The notes: a model not told the origin generated them from the sequence alone. A stretch of DNA of 64,000 nucleotides from Alectoria sarmentosa (GCA_009733775.1 WOGZ01000045.1:1-64000); one strand, 5' to 3'; shown: positions 47,115 to 60,035, counted from the first letter of the stretch. Program-made: numbers and translations.

Positions 47115-47456
47115 TCAAAATGAGATAAAGCTTTCATTAAAAATTCGATATCTTAATCGTGTACTAATCAATCGCTTTAAATTAAACATTTTCAAAATGT
47201 TTATATAATTCAAAAAAGCGATGATTATATTGAAATGAACGTAAAAGGTCTCGAAAGATTCCTTTTTGTCTTTAACACTTATATCGAAATTTGAATCATA
47301 AAATTCAATATTTAATTTGACAAGTTTATCGTATATTTTAAATATATCTTTCAATTTCTTGATCATTTCATTTATTATGAAATAAGAATTATAATGAATC
47401 ATATTTGAACGAGTTTTAATAACATCGAAGGTTATATTTTTATAATAATCTCTCAT
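47115..47456 (-). pseudogene. Gag-like remnant of the Gypsy element
   Basis: A 113-residue open stretch, lysine- and glutamate-rich, with KKESFETFYVHFNIIIAFLN followed by LKRLISTRLRYRIF. This resembles the retrotransposon gag pattern (FxxFxxxFxxLAxxL..LxxKLTPxLR). It lies in the expected 5' position on the element's strand. Confidence 0.55.
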
Positions 47457-48711
47457 ATAATCGATCTTATCGAATTCAATAAGAAATTATTCGACACTTT
47501 ATCTGAACTTCGCATAAAAATGCATGCGCCAATTATCTCACATATAACGATCTTTTTTAAAATCCTCAAAGTTGTTTACATTCGAATAATGTTTATTGAT
47601 GCTAATAACGATTTTCGTAACATTTATTTTTATAACAAATGTGTAATGTCGATTATTTTCTTTTAAAAAATTGATAAGAGAAACGCTATTATGACGTGAA
47701 CGAACTTTTATATAATGTTTCTTCGCGTCGAAATTCATCAATTTCTCTTCATATGATTGCTTCATAATCGCAACTTTGAATTATTCATTCTCACGACATA
47801 ATTTCTTCATCATAATACGATATTTGTTTCATAATCGTCGAATTCTCACAACATTTTCTTCTTCTTTAATAACACGTATATTAACGTCTCTCAATTAATA
47901 AATCAAAACATAAAATTTCACTTTAATTTCATTTGTTTTCTTATCGACTTATATGTTTTCTTATTAAAATACGATTAAATTTTCTCGATAGATTTAAACA
48001 CTCTCGATCATATTTTTAAATATATCACATTATTTTTTAAAAGACTTAATTGCATTATTAACGAAATTCTCGAATGAATTAATAATAACATAAATAAAGT
48101 TCACGTCATTTTCAATAATATCCGTCAATAGCACTTCGTTTTAAAAATCGTTTGATTCGATGATAAATCTTTTAACGCGTCGACGTAATTTTTCTTGACG
48201 ATTCTCAAACATTTTCGATTGAGCGTTTTCGTTTTTTAATAACTTCTTCATTTGAATTATGTTAAATGAAAATAAATTTTCACGATTCGAATCTTGATCA
48301 TTTTTATCGAAATTATCAAATAATGAAGAATATTGCACTTCGTTTATTATATTTATTACGATGTTTTAACTTTAATTTTATGTCTCAACAAACTTTAATA
48401 TAAGCGTAATTCTCGAATCTATAAAGAAATTCGATAAAATACCGACTTCACCTTTTGTTTATGATTTCAATCTTTTATAAATGAAAAACTTTAACGTGAT
48501 TATAACTGAGATTTAATTATTTATAAAATCAAAACGATCGCCCTCTTTTAATTAATCTCGCGAATTCATTAATTTGATTCGCGTTTTAAATTCTTAACAT
48601 ATTATCGTTAAAATGTTAATATTATTATAATTGATGCGTCTCTTTAATTAAAATACATTTTCAACTTCGTCAACAACTCGCTATTACTTAAAAGAGAAAT
48701 AAATAATATTA

Positions 48712-48945
48712 TATCAAAAATTCAATGTGTATGCAATAACTTATATTGATAATATATAAAAAATATTATTTATAAAAAATAATTATAAAGGGCGATATTA
48801 TAAAGGTGTGCGCACTCGTTAAAACGTTAAATCGAATCGAAATTAACGTAAGTATAAAAGCATATCGGGCATATTGAGCATATCGAATATTGATATAAAT
48901 GTGACACAGACACACAAGAAAGGCAAGAAGGAAAAAACCATAATA
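48712..48945 (-). repeat. 5' LTR of the Gypsy element
   Basis: 234 bp partner of 42181-42414. Its termini read TA...TA where the other copy has TG...CA, as C-to-T/G-to-A mutation would produce. Confidence 0.88.
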
Positions 48946-51042
48946 TACGCAAAAAAATAATTTTTAACAATAAATCTCTTTAAATTATATACGATTATTT
49001 TTCAAAATTTAAAAGTAAAATATTTTAAAAACGTTTTTTTATACACGTAAATTTTTATTTTTTATTTTTCGTATATATAATATATATTTCATTTTTGTTT
49101 TTTCTTAATTTAATTAAAATTTCTTTCGTATAAATTATTTTATTTTATTTTGAAATAAAATCTTAATATTATTTATTTAAATATTATAAGTTAAGGTTTA
49201 TAAATTAAATTTATAATATTTAAGGCAAATAAAGGCGGAACGAATTTAAATAACGTCGATTAAGCGAACTCTGCTTGCTTTTCTATACGTATATAATTTA
49301 CTTTTATTACTATATAAAAAACATTTACTTAATAATCTTATTTTTGATACATTTAATCGAATAATTCGATTGCCTTTTTAATAAATCGTTTAAAATCACA
49401 ATAAATAAATCGATTTTATTGATAATTCGATTTAAAATTATATATAATTATTTATAAACGAAGATCTTCGATTATAAACATAAATCGACTTATTATAAAA
49501 ATTAATTTTGCGATTTATTAATCATTATATTAAAGATTAAACGAATTAAATATTAAATGCGTCGAAAAAAAATATATAAATTATTCGAATCGGGCGAAGT
49601 AAGAAATATATGTGATATATAATAACGTTTATCATTATATTCATTTTCAAAAATGCGATAATCGAATATCTTAAATTTAATATACTTGATTTATAAACGT
49701 ATTTTATTACATAAATTTTATAATTATTATAAATTTTTCAACAACATTATTATATAACTCTCTTTTAATTTTAAATAATGAAATGATAAAAAGATTGATT
49801 CAAAAACGTTTATTAATTCGATAAATAAAAGAAAATTATCTTCTTCGTTAATGACTTAATCATGATTAATATATATCGTTTTAATTTTAAGAAATTTATT
49901 AAAAACTTAATTATTGAATCGAATAACGTTTTTATTAAGGATATAAAAAATCGTCTTAAAAATATAAAAATCAAATATTTAATATAAATTTAAATCGCGA
50001 TAAATAACATTAATTAAATTTGTGATAATGTCATTTAATAATTAATCGATAAATTAATTAATAATTTCTTATTCTTTTATGCTTGCTAAAATTTCATTAT
50101 TCACATTCAAAAAATTATTTGTAAATATTTTCATATTAACACGATCTTATTCAATTAAATTCGAATTGCGAAATTTCATATTTTTCGTGAGCCTAAGAAT
50201 TTGAATGTGATTTTATAAATATGAGATTCTCAAAATAAATGTAACGATACGTTTTAATTTAACGCCCTTAATAATCGATAAAATTTAACGAAAATCGTCA
50301 CAAAAGTATATGATTATGTTATTAAACGATTTAAGATCTTTGCGAATGTCTTAAAATATACGATTAACAATCTCGATGTTATAACGATTTTGTATCGAAA
50401 TTTCATTTCAAAATATTAATTCAATTGCATATAATAATTCGATTAAATCGAATTCATTTATAACATCGTAAAAGAATTAAATAATAATATTTAAAGAGAT
50501 CTTAAAACGAGAATAAGCGATATAACCTTTTTGAAAAAAAATGAAAACGATATTTAAAAAAATCACAGTAATTGTTATCTTGAAGGCTCCGCGTACTCTT
50601 TATAAAACGATGTTTTAAAATATAATCTTATTAATATCCTCATAATCGTCCAAAAAGAAGAAATGATCATTAAAAAAAAACATCGCGTTTCAAATAACGT
50701 CTATAATCACCGTTTAATCATCATTAAAACTCGTTTACATTTATTCTTAAATGTTCATTTAATAAAAACGTTTTTCGCGTAAAAGATGATTGTGCTCGTT
50801 ATTATAATGTTGTTTATAATTATATTACACTTTTAATAAATTAAAGTCGTTAATTAAATTAATATTTTTTATAGAATTAAAATTGTCTTTCTTTAAGCGA
50901 ATTTGAATTAAATGAAAATAAAAATCTTTAATAATAATTTATTTCGCTTGTGTATCGTTTAATAAAGTGAAATCTTAATAATGAATTTAAAGAATATATA
51001 TATAATCGTTAAAGAATTTAAATAAAAAAATATGTTAATGAT

Positions 51043-51398
51043 GAATGAGAATAAAAGAAATTGCGAATAAATAAAAGAAAAATACGCTTAACGAGATCAC
51101 TTTTGATAAAAAAAAAAAAAAACATCATATCAAAAAAAGTGATGATGTTTTATTATAATAAATAACGCGATAATTTTCTTTTTTCGCAATTGAGACACTT
51201 TTATACATTAATCAAATTTAATGAAAAAGAATAAAAGAAATTGCGGGTAAACAAAAAAAAAATACGCTTAATGAAATCACTTTTAATGAAAAAAAAAAAC
51301 ATTATATTAAAAAAAAAAAAAATGTTTTATTATAATAAATAGCGCGATAATTTTCTTTTTTCGCAATTGAGGCACTTTTATATATTAATTAAATTGAA
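51043..51398. repeat. Tandem pair of foldback units (about 177 bp each)
   Basis: Copies 51043-51219 and 51220-51398 share AATAAAAGAAATTGCG, AATACGCTTAA, a poly-A centre, TTTTATTATAATAAATA, GATAATTTTCTTTTTTCGCA and CACTTTTATA. Within each unit the ends are inverted-repeat-like (ATTGCGAA against TTCGCAAT), and copy 1 has a central hairpin (CACTTTTGATA against TATCAAAAAAAGTG). This may be a miniature transposon inserted or duplicated in tandem. Confidence 0.6.
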
Positions 51399-54300
51399 TT
51401 ATATATTTCGTTTTATATTTATTTTATAAATCAAATAATTTATTGAACTTATAATTAAATAAAATTATTACGAATAAATTTCGTAAAAAGTCTTGATTTT
51501 TTTAAACATTTGTTTTTTTTAAAATTTCATTTTACTCGACATTATTATGTGTGAGATCTTTTATTATATAAACGATATAATAATTTAAAAAAAAATCATC
51601 ATTCATTGTTTGTAAATTTTTATAAAATAAAAAACTTAATACATTTAAAAGAAGAAAGCGTAAATAATAAAGTTCGCTTATATTAAAATTGATGTAATAT
51701 ATTCTCGCAATGATATCGATGCGTTTTTAATATAAATTTCATTTTTAATTATCTTAAGTGTTTTTTTTTCAAACGTAATGTTTTATTAAATCAATATAAA
51801 AAAAGTTTATTAATTATCTTTGTTATTAATGTCGTATATTTAATTAAAAAAAGATTATAAAAGAGATTTGACGTTCGTCTGTTATTATTATATCAAATAA
51901 TTGAAAATTATTATTAAAAATCATAATTTATTGATTTGAAAAATGAATAAATAATCGCTTTATAGCAAAATTGTGATTATGCAATTTGAAATTAAATATT
52001 TTTTAATAAATCTTTGTTAACCTCACTCAACGTGCGTTTCGATATTTTTAAATCTCATTTATTAAATTTATTATATCGTTTTTATTCACTCGCTTCATTC
52101 GAAAATTAATTTAATCGTTATTTTTATAAACGTATTTGAAAATATATTTGCAAGTTTTAACGTTAACGCATATTTTCACATTAATATAAATATTGTATTT
52201 GATTAACAAATACGAATTATAAAACATTATTCAGCAATTTTGTTTAAATTCATTTTTTAAAGTTATAATAAGTTTATATCGACGATAAATAAGATATTTA
52301 ATATCTGATTTAAAAATAATATGATCGTTAAACTTTTTTGAAAATCGCTTGCTGCATTCATTTTTACTCGAATTTTAATAAAATAAAATAATATTCGTTT
52401 TGCTTATAGCGTAATAATTGCAATTATTATAAATTATATATTTAATCACGATAACATAAAAATTGAGAAATCGCATATAATTAAAAATTTTAACATTAAT
52501 AATAACGTTTATCTCGTTAACGTTTAAATAATAATTTTTAAAATATAATATAATAAATATATGAATATATGATAATTCTCATTTTTAAAATTTTATAATA
52601 TAATAATACGTCGAAACTCGATCTTTTATTCATAAAAGTTAATTATAATTAAAATTAATTATCGAAATTTCAATCGATCATAATTCGATTTTCGAAATAA
52701 AAAGAAAAAATTTGAAGACATTGCAAAACTTATAAACAAAAATTACGATGTATAAAAAATTAAATCGTGTTAAAAACATCTTTAAAAATTATAATTTGCA
52801 TTAATTATTTAATTAACGTGCCCTTAAAAAATTTATTATAAATGAATTTATTAAAAAAAGTAAAAGAGAGCTTATCAAGCATCTTCTTCTTTAAGATATC
52901 ATTTATAAAAATCTTTAACTTCAATTTAAACACTCTTATTATCAAATCAAATCGATTAATAATTAATTTATCAAATAATAAATTAATGATAATTTCAATT
53001 CATTTTGAATTGTAGATAAAGATAATGAAAATGTTTAATTAATCAAATTTAATAATCAAGGTTATGCAATTTTGATAAAATTATTTCATAAATCGTGAAT
53101 CTCTTTAATATAAAAAAGAAAAGACAATACGTTATTTATTAATTTATGCGTTTATAATAATTTCATCAATTTAAACATTAATAATTATTTAATAAATATC
53201 AATTCGAATAATTTTTTGATTTTATCTTATTCAATAAAATCGATTATTTTTAATAATTATATATGCATCGCAGATGAAATATTAAAACAACTTATCGCAA
53301 TAAAAAAGACGATTGAATTTAATAAAACGAATTTATATAAAATATTTATAAAAAATCAATTTAATGAATTTGAAGAGATAAAAAGATAAATTTATAAAAA
53401 GAGATTAATGTGATTTATATTGAGTCTTCTCGATTATTAACTCGTAAAACGAAATTATTATTATTATCTCGATTAATAAAAAGATTTTTATTAAATAAAA
53501 CACTTATAATAAATATATTGTTATATTATAATTATTTATTAAATGAAAAAATAAATGAATAACGCAATAATATATAAACGAGATGTTAATATAAAATATT
53601 ATATTTATCGTTATTTTAAATCTCAATTAAAACGTTTCTCGTCTCGAGCATATTTAATAAATTATTTATATCGCCCTTTTAAATAATAATAATTTCATTT
53701 AAAATAAAACGATTATAAATGCGTGAATTATGATGTTGCGAATTTTTATATAATAGTTTATAGCCTCGTATAATTAAATCGATTTTCAATCTTTTAAACA
53801 TCGTTTTGAGGGTAATAATATAAAAATTGATGCTTTTAAAAAAAAAAAAAAATTTTAATAAAATCATTATTTGATATTATTATAATAATTATATTTAACA
53901 TAATTAATATAAAAAACGCGATCGAAAGAAAGTTATATCGTGTTATAAACTGTTTTTGAATGTTATTCATAATGTAAATTTGATCAAAAACCGATTTCTC
54001 GCCCTCTGAAAACGTTAAAATAAATATATAAATGATAATCGCGTCTTATATCTTATACATAAATGAAATAATTGAATGATTAATGATAATTTGCTATAAG
54101 ATCATCGAGGCGGCATTATTATATTAAACGTTATAAGCGCGACTTACACTCATCGATTAAAATCATGATATCAAATTTCAAAAAGTGTAAAATATTATTA
54201 ATATCACGTTTATTGAGATTAATAAAATCATTTACACTCGTTTCAATTTTATAATGTTTTTTATTCTCGTTTTAATCGTTCTTTTAATCGTTATTTTATG

Positions 54301-56090
54301 AAAAATCTATTTTAAATATAACGATTTTAATTTTATTATTATTATAATATCATTCAAATAATTCGTCTTTAAACGACGTCGCATCATATCGATTATAAAT
54401 TTAATTTATAAAATCGAGATTATATCGCAGAGATTTTATAATGTATAAATAACGCGCAATATAATTTGTCATTTTTATTAAAAATTGAATAATTATTAAA
54501 AGAAAATTAAAAAGCGAATTTGAGAAAGAATTATCAAAGAAATCGATATTAAAAAAATCTATTATTAAATCTCGCAGTAAAGAATCTTTTATATCGATTA
54601 AAACATTTTTCAATTATTTAAAAATGTAAAAAACGCGTTATTAAATAAAAAAGAAGATAATAAACGAGATAAAAAGAAAAAACGCATTTTAAGAAAACAA
54701 AAATCAATTAATTTAAAAGAACGATAATTGTGAAAACGAAAAATCTGTTTAAGATCTTTTTAAAGATTTTTTTACGCGTTTATAAATAATAATAAATGAT
54801 TATTAAACTCGTTTTTGATCTCATTTTTAACCTCGATTATTAACAACAATAAACTTCGCGAAAAATCGCCTGAAAAAATTAATAAAGATTTTAAACAACG
54901 AGTTGAATAATAATATATGTCTTATACGCTATATAACGATTAAGCGAGAAGTATTCAAAACGAATATATTTATATTAATAATTAATTAATTAATATATAA
55001 ACGAATAATGATAACACGCGTTCTTCGCATATAAATAAATGAATCGAAAAAAATATCAATCGCTTTCAATAAACCTCGTGCGACTAAATGCTCGATATTT
55101 GAACATTGATTTTCTCTACGAAAAGTAAATTAAACTTTATAATTTTTGCATCGTTGAAAAGCGTAAATCGAGTATTACAATTTGATAAATTATAATATAT
55201 TCATAATAATAATAACGTTGAAAACAAAAAATGTAAGATTTTTTTATACAAATTTTGATGAGAGCGCTCGAAAGACTTAAACGCCGTTATTCGAGCGTTA
55301 ATCGAAAAGCGTAATGATTTCGAATTTATGATTGATTGCATATATAAATTCAAGGTTTTTTAACTCAGCCTTACACTATTTCTTTATATATACTAATATA
55401 TATAATCTTTTTTTTATATTTATAATCAAATTAAATTTGAAACGCGAAAAATAACGTTTATATTTTCTTTTTTTAATATTTTTGTTAAATATTACACGTA
55501 AAACTAAGTAATATTTAAACGTAATTTAAATGAAATTTTAATTATGAAGTTTTAAGTATAAATGCATGTATGTAAAAGTAAAAGATTAAATTATAACTTA
55601 ATACGCTAATATAAAACTCAGTTATAAAATTAATCTTAATTTATAATAAATCGTAGTATCGAAAAGCGAATTATAATAATTTTAATAATCGTTTTTTAAG
55701 ATATCGTAATTTTACATTTTTTTGCGATAATTATTTATATTTAATATTATTAATAATATAACGATATAATTAATTATAATATAATATTTATTTTATATTA
55801 TATTAAAAATAAAAATCTTTTCAATTTCGTATTAAAGATTAAATTATAATTATAATAAATTTTAAAATATAAAATTAAATTAAATTTAATTCGTTCAATC
55901 GCGTAATAAACGTTATTTAAAATTATATTCGTAAAAATGTTTATATTAAATTTAAATCTTTAAGAAATGCTTTTTGTTAATATTTAATATAAATTATATT
56001 TCTTTATAAAATTGAATTGATATAGCGATTATTTATTTAGGTGAATATAATAATATAATCGATGTAAGATTGTTTATCTTCTATGTTTTT

Positions 56091-57826
56091 AGGTAGGGTT
56101 AATATTACGGTGAACATGCTTGGTTATCATGGCCATTCCGGAGACTTAGTCGTTTGACCTCGTAGGCCCCACATCGGATTTTCGAATGCGATCAAAATCC
56201 CTGTCAACCCCACTACGAGTATATCGTACTCACTGTGTATCGTCTTCGTGGCGAGGAATGCTTCTTTTCAGTCACTACCAGACTGTTCTATCTTTCTGTC
56301 AGTTTGCCCCTGTCAACAGATCAAAATCCTTAGCTACGATCAACTTGTTAGAGCATTTGGCCAAATCATACCTCTCAAAGAGGAGTCAGTCACCTTCACA
56401 TACCTACTCGTATGACGCAGCATGGCTTTGTGCATATGCGCTTCCATTCTCTAGCTAGAAATGCAGGGTCTGGCGATTGGCGAGTCTACTTGGATCGATT
56501 CTTAATCTTGGGTTAGGGCCCAGCCTGGATCCTGACCCTAACGGAACGTCAGCCGATGCTCAGCGAGAAGAGTCTGGTCATTATATTGAATCATCATTTC
56601 GCGTAGCACAACCATAGGCACGAATCTCTGGTGAGATGAGATACCGAGTTTTCCTAAGGCGAAAGGTCGGGCGATCGCGTGCTAGGTCAGTCGCATTGTT
56701 CACTCTGTAAATGTCAAGCAAGGGGCAAGTGTAATTTTTGTGTCGAATCGATTAAAAAGCGGCCGAGGAGCTTTGGAGCAACTTGATTGGCTTCCGGTCG
56801 TCTGTCGCCTGACATGCCAACCCTTGAATCCCATCATGATGACATAACAATATCGTATTAATTGACGTATAAGGCTCCAATTTTATATTCTGTTGCTAGT
56901 TTTTTTCATCATGGAAACCATACTTTGTATGCAAAACAGCCTTATATGAAAGTAGTGCCTCATACGTCAATTGATACGGTAGCAATGTTAGTACATATCT
57001 CAAAGGATTGCTCAAATGACGTTGCATTTCGTGAGCCATTGGCAGTCCAACTCCCTTTTGCAACACCCGGCTTACCACCATCCATGTTCCACGACTACAT
57101 TCACGTATCAGAACTGCTTTTTTGTTCTCCAGTGCTACCATTGTGTCGAGGGGAAATGGTTATCCGCTTCAAGGGGGGCCAGGAAAATTCGACAGCTTGA
57201 GCCGCGATCCGTGCCTTCCTTCAGCACCAAATCGTATTGTAGTAAATTTGCCTGTGGATTGTTCTGCTTCGTCGTGCTCTTATGCAACTTCCTCTCCACG
57301 AATCTCATCATCCTGCATCTTTATCCAGCTCTTCCCAACCCCTCCGATAATTCAATCTCGTAATCTTCCTTGAAAAATGTCTTGACAAAATTGACCTCAT
57401 TCTCAATTGGCGGTGGTGGAGAAGGACTGGTGGTTTTACGTGGAATCCTTTTTAGCCAGCAGGTAGTGTTGACATGCACAGAATGCAGAGGATAATTGGA
57501 GGCTCAGCGGCTGAATAATACCTGGTCGTCATGCTGGAAAATGGAATCGAATTTTGCCAAATCTCCATGACCTTTCGGATGCGGCATCGGAATCCGGCCT
57601 GCTTCTTCTCCACTCCGAGCCCCAGATCAGTGGGCAAGTTTCATAACCACATAGCTAGCTAGCCAAATAATCACCGCCGCCTAGAATACACTAGAGATAG
57701 ACATCTCGGAGAAATACGAACAAAGCTCAAGGGGTGGTCGTAAAAGGTGTCTCAAAGTCCTCCGCTTCTCACCCTCCCACGTCACCTACGATCATCGTCC
57801 ACCCACAACCCAAGCCCCAACGAACA
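56091..57826. other. Gene-free stretch at the isochore edge
   Basis: Normal composition resumes at about 56,090. No supported gene before the STEEP1-family start; a 90-residue frame at 56186-56458 has an ATG but no recognisable content. It includes the inverted-repeat element at 56852-56980. Confidence 0.45.
56852..56980. mobile_element. Short inverted-repeat element (MITE-like, about 129 bp)
   Basis: The 24-base ends (56852-56875 and 56957-56980) are inverted repeats with three mismatches, all transitions, around the core AATTGACGTAT. Its left half resembles 20626-20680 (shared CTGTTGCTA and TTTTTCATCA), so the sequence is repeated in this genome. No target duplication was recognised. Confidence 0.6.
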
Positions 57827-58291
57827 ATGTCCAATCCACCTCGGATCCACACCTACCACTGCCTCTGCTCCACCCTCCTCCTCGCGACGCCCTACCCGCT
57901 CTCCACGCTACCCCGCCGCGCCCCTCCCTGCCTCGACCGCGCCCACATTCTGCCCCTGCCACCGCTCTCCCGACCCGAGACCGATACGGATATAATGAGC
58001 TCCCTGCACATCGACGGCGGCACCGAGAGAGGGACTGCAGACGGTGGCCCGCTGCCGAGTCTGTTGACGGCGAATCTGCGGCAGGCGCGGAAAGCGCTGG
58101 TGGTGAGGAGGGAGGATGGATTTGAGAAGAGGAGGGTGTATCGGTGTGGGAGATGTGGGATCGGGGTTGGGTATGAGATTGTGAGGGAGGAAGAGCGGGA
58201 GGGGGAGGTGAAGGAAGGGGTGAGGGTGGTATATTTGATCCAGGGGGGGTTGGTCGAGACGGGGGAGTTGGGGAGAGAGGATGGGGTATGA
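57827..58291 (+). CDS. STEEP1/UPF0428-family protein
   Basis: Single exon of 154 residues from ATG 57827 (MSNPPRIHTYHCLCSTLLLA). The start RIHTYHCLCSTLLLATPYPLS followed by LPRR matches the N-terminus of the STEEP1 (CXorf56) family, and the C-terminal half VVRREDGFEKRRVYRCGRCG, then VVYLIQGGLVETGE, matches its conserved end. Paired cysteines (12, 14 and 107, 110) could bind a metal. The human member helps STING leave the ER; fungi lack that pathway as far as I know, so the role here is open. Upstream in-frame codons give no better start. The tail to tail neighbour is the Cdc4-like gene. Confidence 0.78.
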   Translation: MSNPPRIHTYHCLCSTLLLATPYPLSTLPRRAPPCLDRAHILPLPPLSRPETDTDIMSSLHIDGGTERGTADGGPLPSLLTANLRQARKALVVRREDGFEKRRVYRCGRCGIGVGYEIVREEEREGEVKEGVRVVYLIQGGLVETGELGREDGV

Positions 58292-58560
58292 GTTGATGGG
58301 GCAAGAGGGTCAGAGAGATTGGAGCTACACGAGAAAAGGAGTCGTGGTGGGAGGATGCTGCCCGTCAAAGAAGAATACGAGCGCATGCAAAGTGTGGTTA
58401 GGATCCTATTTTCTTGATCCTATACTCAGCGCTCGAAAAGACTACAGATATGCCTTTCCCGGCCAACCCAGGCCTCGAATAATGCACCGAAGAATCAACG
58501 CCAGGAGTATGTGGATAAGAGGTCGTGGGAAAAGCGAGAGAGCCAGTCGATAGAGCAGTA
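58292..58560. terminator. Convergent 3' spacer
   Basis: 269 bp between the stop codons of the STEEP1-family gene (+) and the Cdc4-like gene (-). It must hold both 3' ends; no gene is seen. Confidence 0.4.
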
Positions 58561-59241
58561 TCAGTTGGCGAGAATGGTCCGGACGAGGTCTGGGAGGCAT
58601 CACGTCAGCTAGATGTGCTCAGAGGAATGCGAATCTCAAAAATACCAGTGTAGTTGATTTCCCCACTGCTCGTGTCCACCGCCTTCAATAGCTCATCTAC
58701 CTCATCGTCGCTCATCTTCTCTCCGAGGTTCGTCAAAACTGCAAGCCTGTCAGCACTCCAACGATACCATTGCGACACGCCCAACAGTCGAAGGAGACGT
58801 ACTGTATCTAAGCTGGCCCACACCAATGAAGCCCGTCATGTCCTTGTCGAACACCTGAAAGCCCCGGCAATATTCTTCTGGCTCGCCCGGGTCTCGGAAT
58901 CCACCTGGTCGGTTCAGAACTTTTTGGAAGGAGTCAAAGTCGACTGCCAATGCGCAAATACCATAGATTAGTCATATACCCCTCTCTCTTAGCTTTGAAT
59001 ATTCTGTCTCAGGCGCCGCTTACAGTCACCGCCAACCCCCTTCTCCAAGTCGTGTATTTCCGCCAACGTTGGATTCTGTCCGCATGCTCGAAGGAGGTCA
59101 CCGAGCGACTCAAGAGCAACGCGACCATTGCCACGCTTGTCGAAGAGGGCAAATGCTTCTTTGTAATTTGTAGATGCCTGTGTGAGTGGTTACTTGGGGA
59201 CGGCGGAGGGAGAGACGGCATGGGCAATCTGTGCTTACCAT
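58561..59241 (-). CDS. cdc4: Cdc4-like myosin essential light chain
   Basis: Five exons on the minus strand: 59239-59241, 59024-59177, 58803-58943, 58646-58738 and 58561-58589. They encode 139 residues (fission yeast Cdc4 has 141). Exon 1 is only the ATG codon, followed by GTAAGC. The protein reads ASTNYKEAFALFDKRGNGRV, LGDLLRACGQNPT, FDSFQKVLNRPGGFRDPGEP, FQVFDKDMTGFIGVGQLRY, LTNLGEKMSDDEVDELLKAV, and ends INYTDLVRTILAN. These are EF-hand pairs with partly degenerate calcium loops, as in this family. It would bind IQ motifs of type II/V myosins and act in contractile-ring assembly and septation. All four introns (61, 80, 64 and 56 bp) keep phase. Confidence 0.92.
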
Positions 59242-60035
59242 TTTTGGAGTCGCAGGAAGTTGAAATGTTGATCCTTGAAACGAAACGCACAACAGGTTCG
59301 TAGAAGCTTAGTGTTTAGTAAATTGAAGCTGTTTGTATGAGTTACTGCAAGGAGAATGGATGTTAAGTAAGCGCTTTGTTTACATTTTGATCATTGACAA
59401 GTTGATTGGCGGCTGACTAAGCGTTAGCTCAAAATCCTGCACAACCACGTTTGTGTACGCTATTGCGGCGAGTGTCTACATCTCATTCATGAGAAAATTA
59501 TGTCCCACGTTGCTTTCAACACCTAAGATTTTGGCGCTAAGATCTCTTTTCTACTAACATACGATCTCATAATGAGGGCGTTCACCATTGATCACTCGGG
59601 AGCATCCTCCGAATCTGCGCTTCTTCTTTTTCAGTCGTGTCTCGAATCCTCGCCAACGACCTCCGCGCAGTCCTTGCTCATTTCCAGCTTTGTGAGGGCG
59701 TGATATGTGCGTTGCTGGTGGACCAAGCAATCATAATGCGCAACTCATCATTCACAGCAACCTGATTCGCAACGACCGCGTAGAGAAAGCCATGCGTGTT
59801 GACTCAATGAGACCTCAACAACCAGGTGTCAGGTATAGCCATTCACCAGCCAGAGCAGACTGAATCACTACTACGCGTCATACTGATATCATGCCGACAT
59901 CTTCGCTATTTGTCGTTCAAAAAATTTCAAATCACCGACTCGTAGACTAGTTTCGGTCAATGCAAGGGAAGGCGCAGTTGTAGGTAGTCTCATTCAAAGT
60001 ACTATTCCTCCATTGGTCGTCATCGTATCGTACCG
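59242..60035. other. Intergenic, no gene seen
   Basis: Promoter side of the Cdc4-like gene and 3' side of PSF2. Nothing recognisable beyond that. Confidence 0.4.

Larger units (their letters stand above)
42181..48945 (-). mobile_element. Complete Gypsy LTR retrotransposon, inactivated by RIP
   Basis: A 6,765-bp element bounded by two 234-bp LTRs and flanked by the 5-bp duplication TACGC (42176-42180 and 48946-48950). A purine-rich tract (minus strand GAGAAGGGGAATAA, about 42415-42428) abuts the 3' LTR. Internal order on the minus strand is gag-like (47115-47456), reverse transcriptase with YLDD (45286-45405), and integrase C-terminus (42916-43110), the Ty3/Gypsy order. LTR differences are almost all C/T or G/A transitions, and stops interrupt every gene. 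Primer binding site not recognised. Confidence 0.9.
39115..56090. repeat. AT-rich RIP-degraded block (isochore 2)
   Basis: About 17 kb of extremely AT-rich DNA without intact genes. It contains a full-length Gypsy element (42181-48945), other repeats listed separately, and unrecognisable degraded DNA, notably 48951-51042 and 51399-56090, where I see only short stop-bounded frames. CpG survives while CpA is rare. Confidence 0.88.

Noticed and set aside
51043..51398. CRISPR-like array
   Set aside because: Only two units, long and imperfect, in eukaryotic DNA with RIP; a foldback transposon explains it better.
56186..56458. 90-residue ORF at the isochore edge
   Set aside because: Has an ATG but no motif, biased composition or splice context; random length for this GC content.
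57792..58304. Long open frame antisense to the STEEP1-family gene (170 residues, Pro/Ser-rich)
   Set aside because: It mirrors a GC-rich coding gene on the other strand; composition is low-complexity and no family motif is present, while the plus strand matches a known family end to end.
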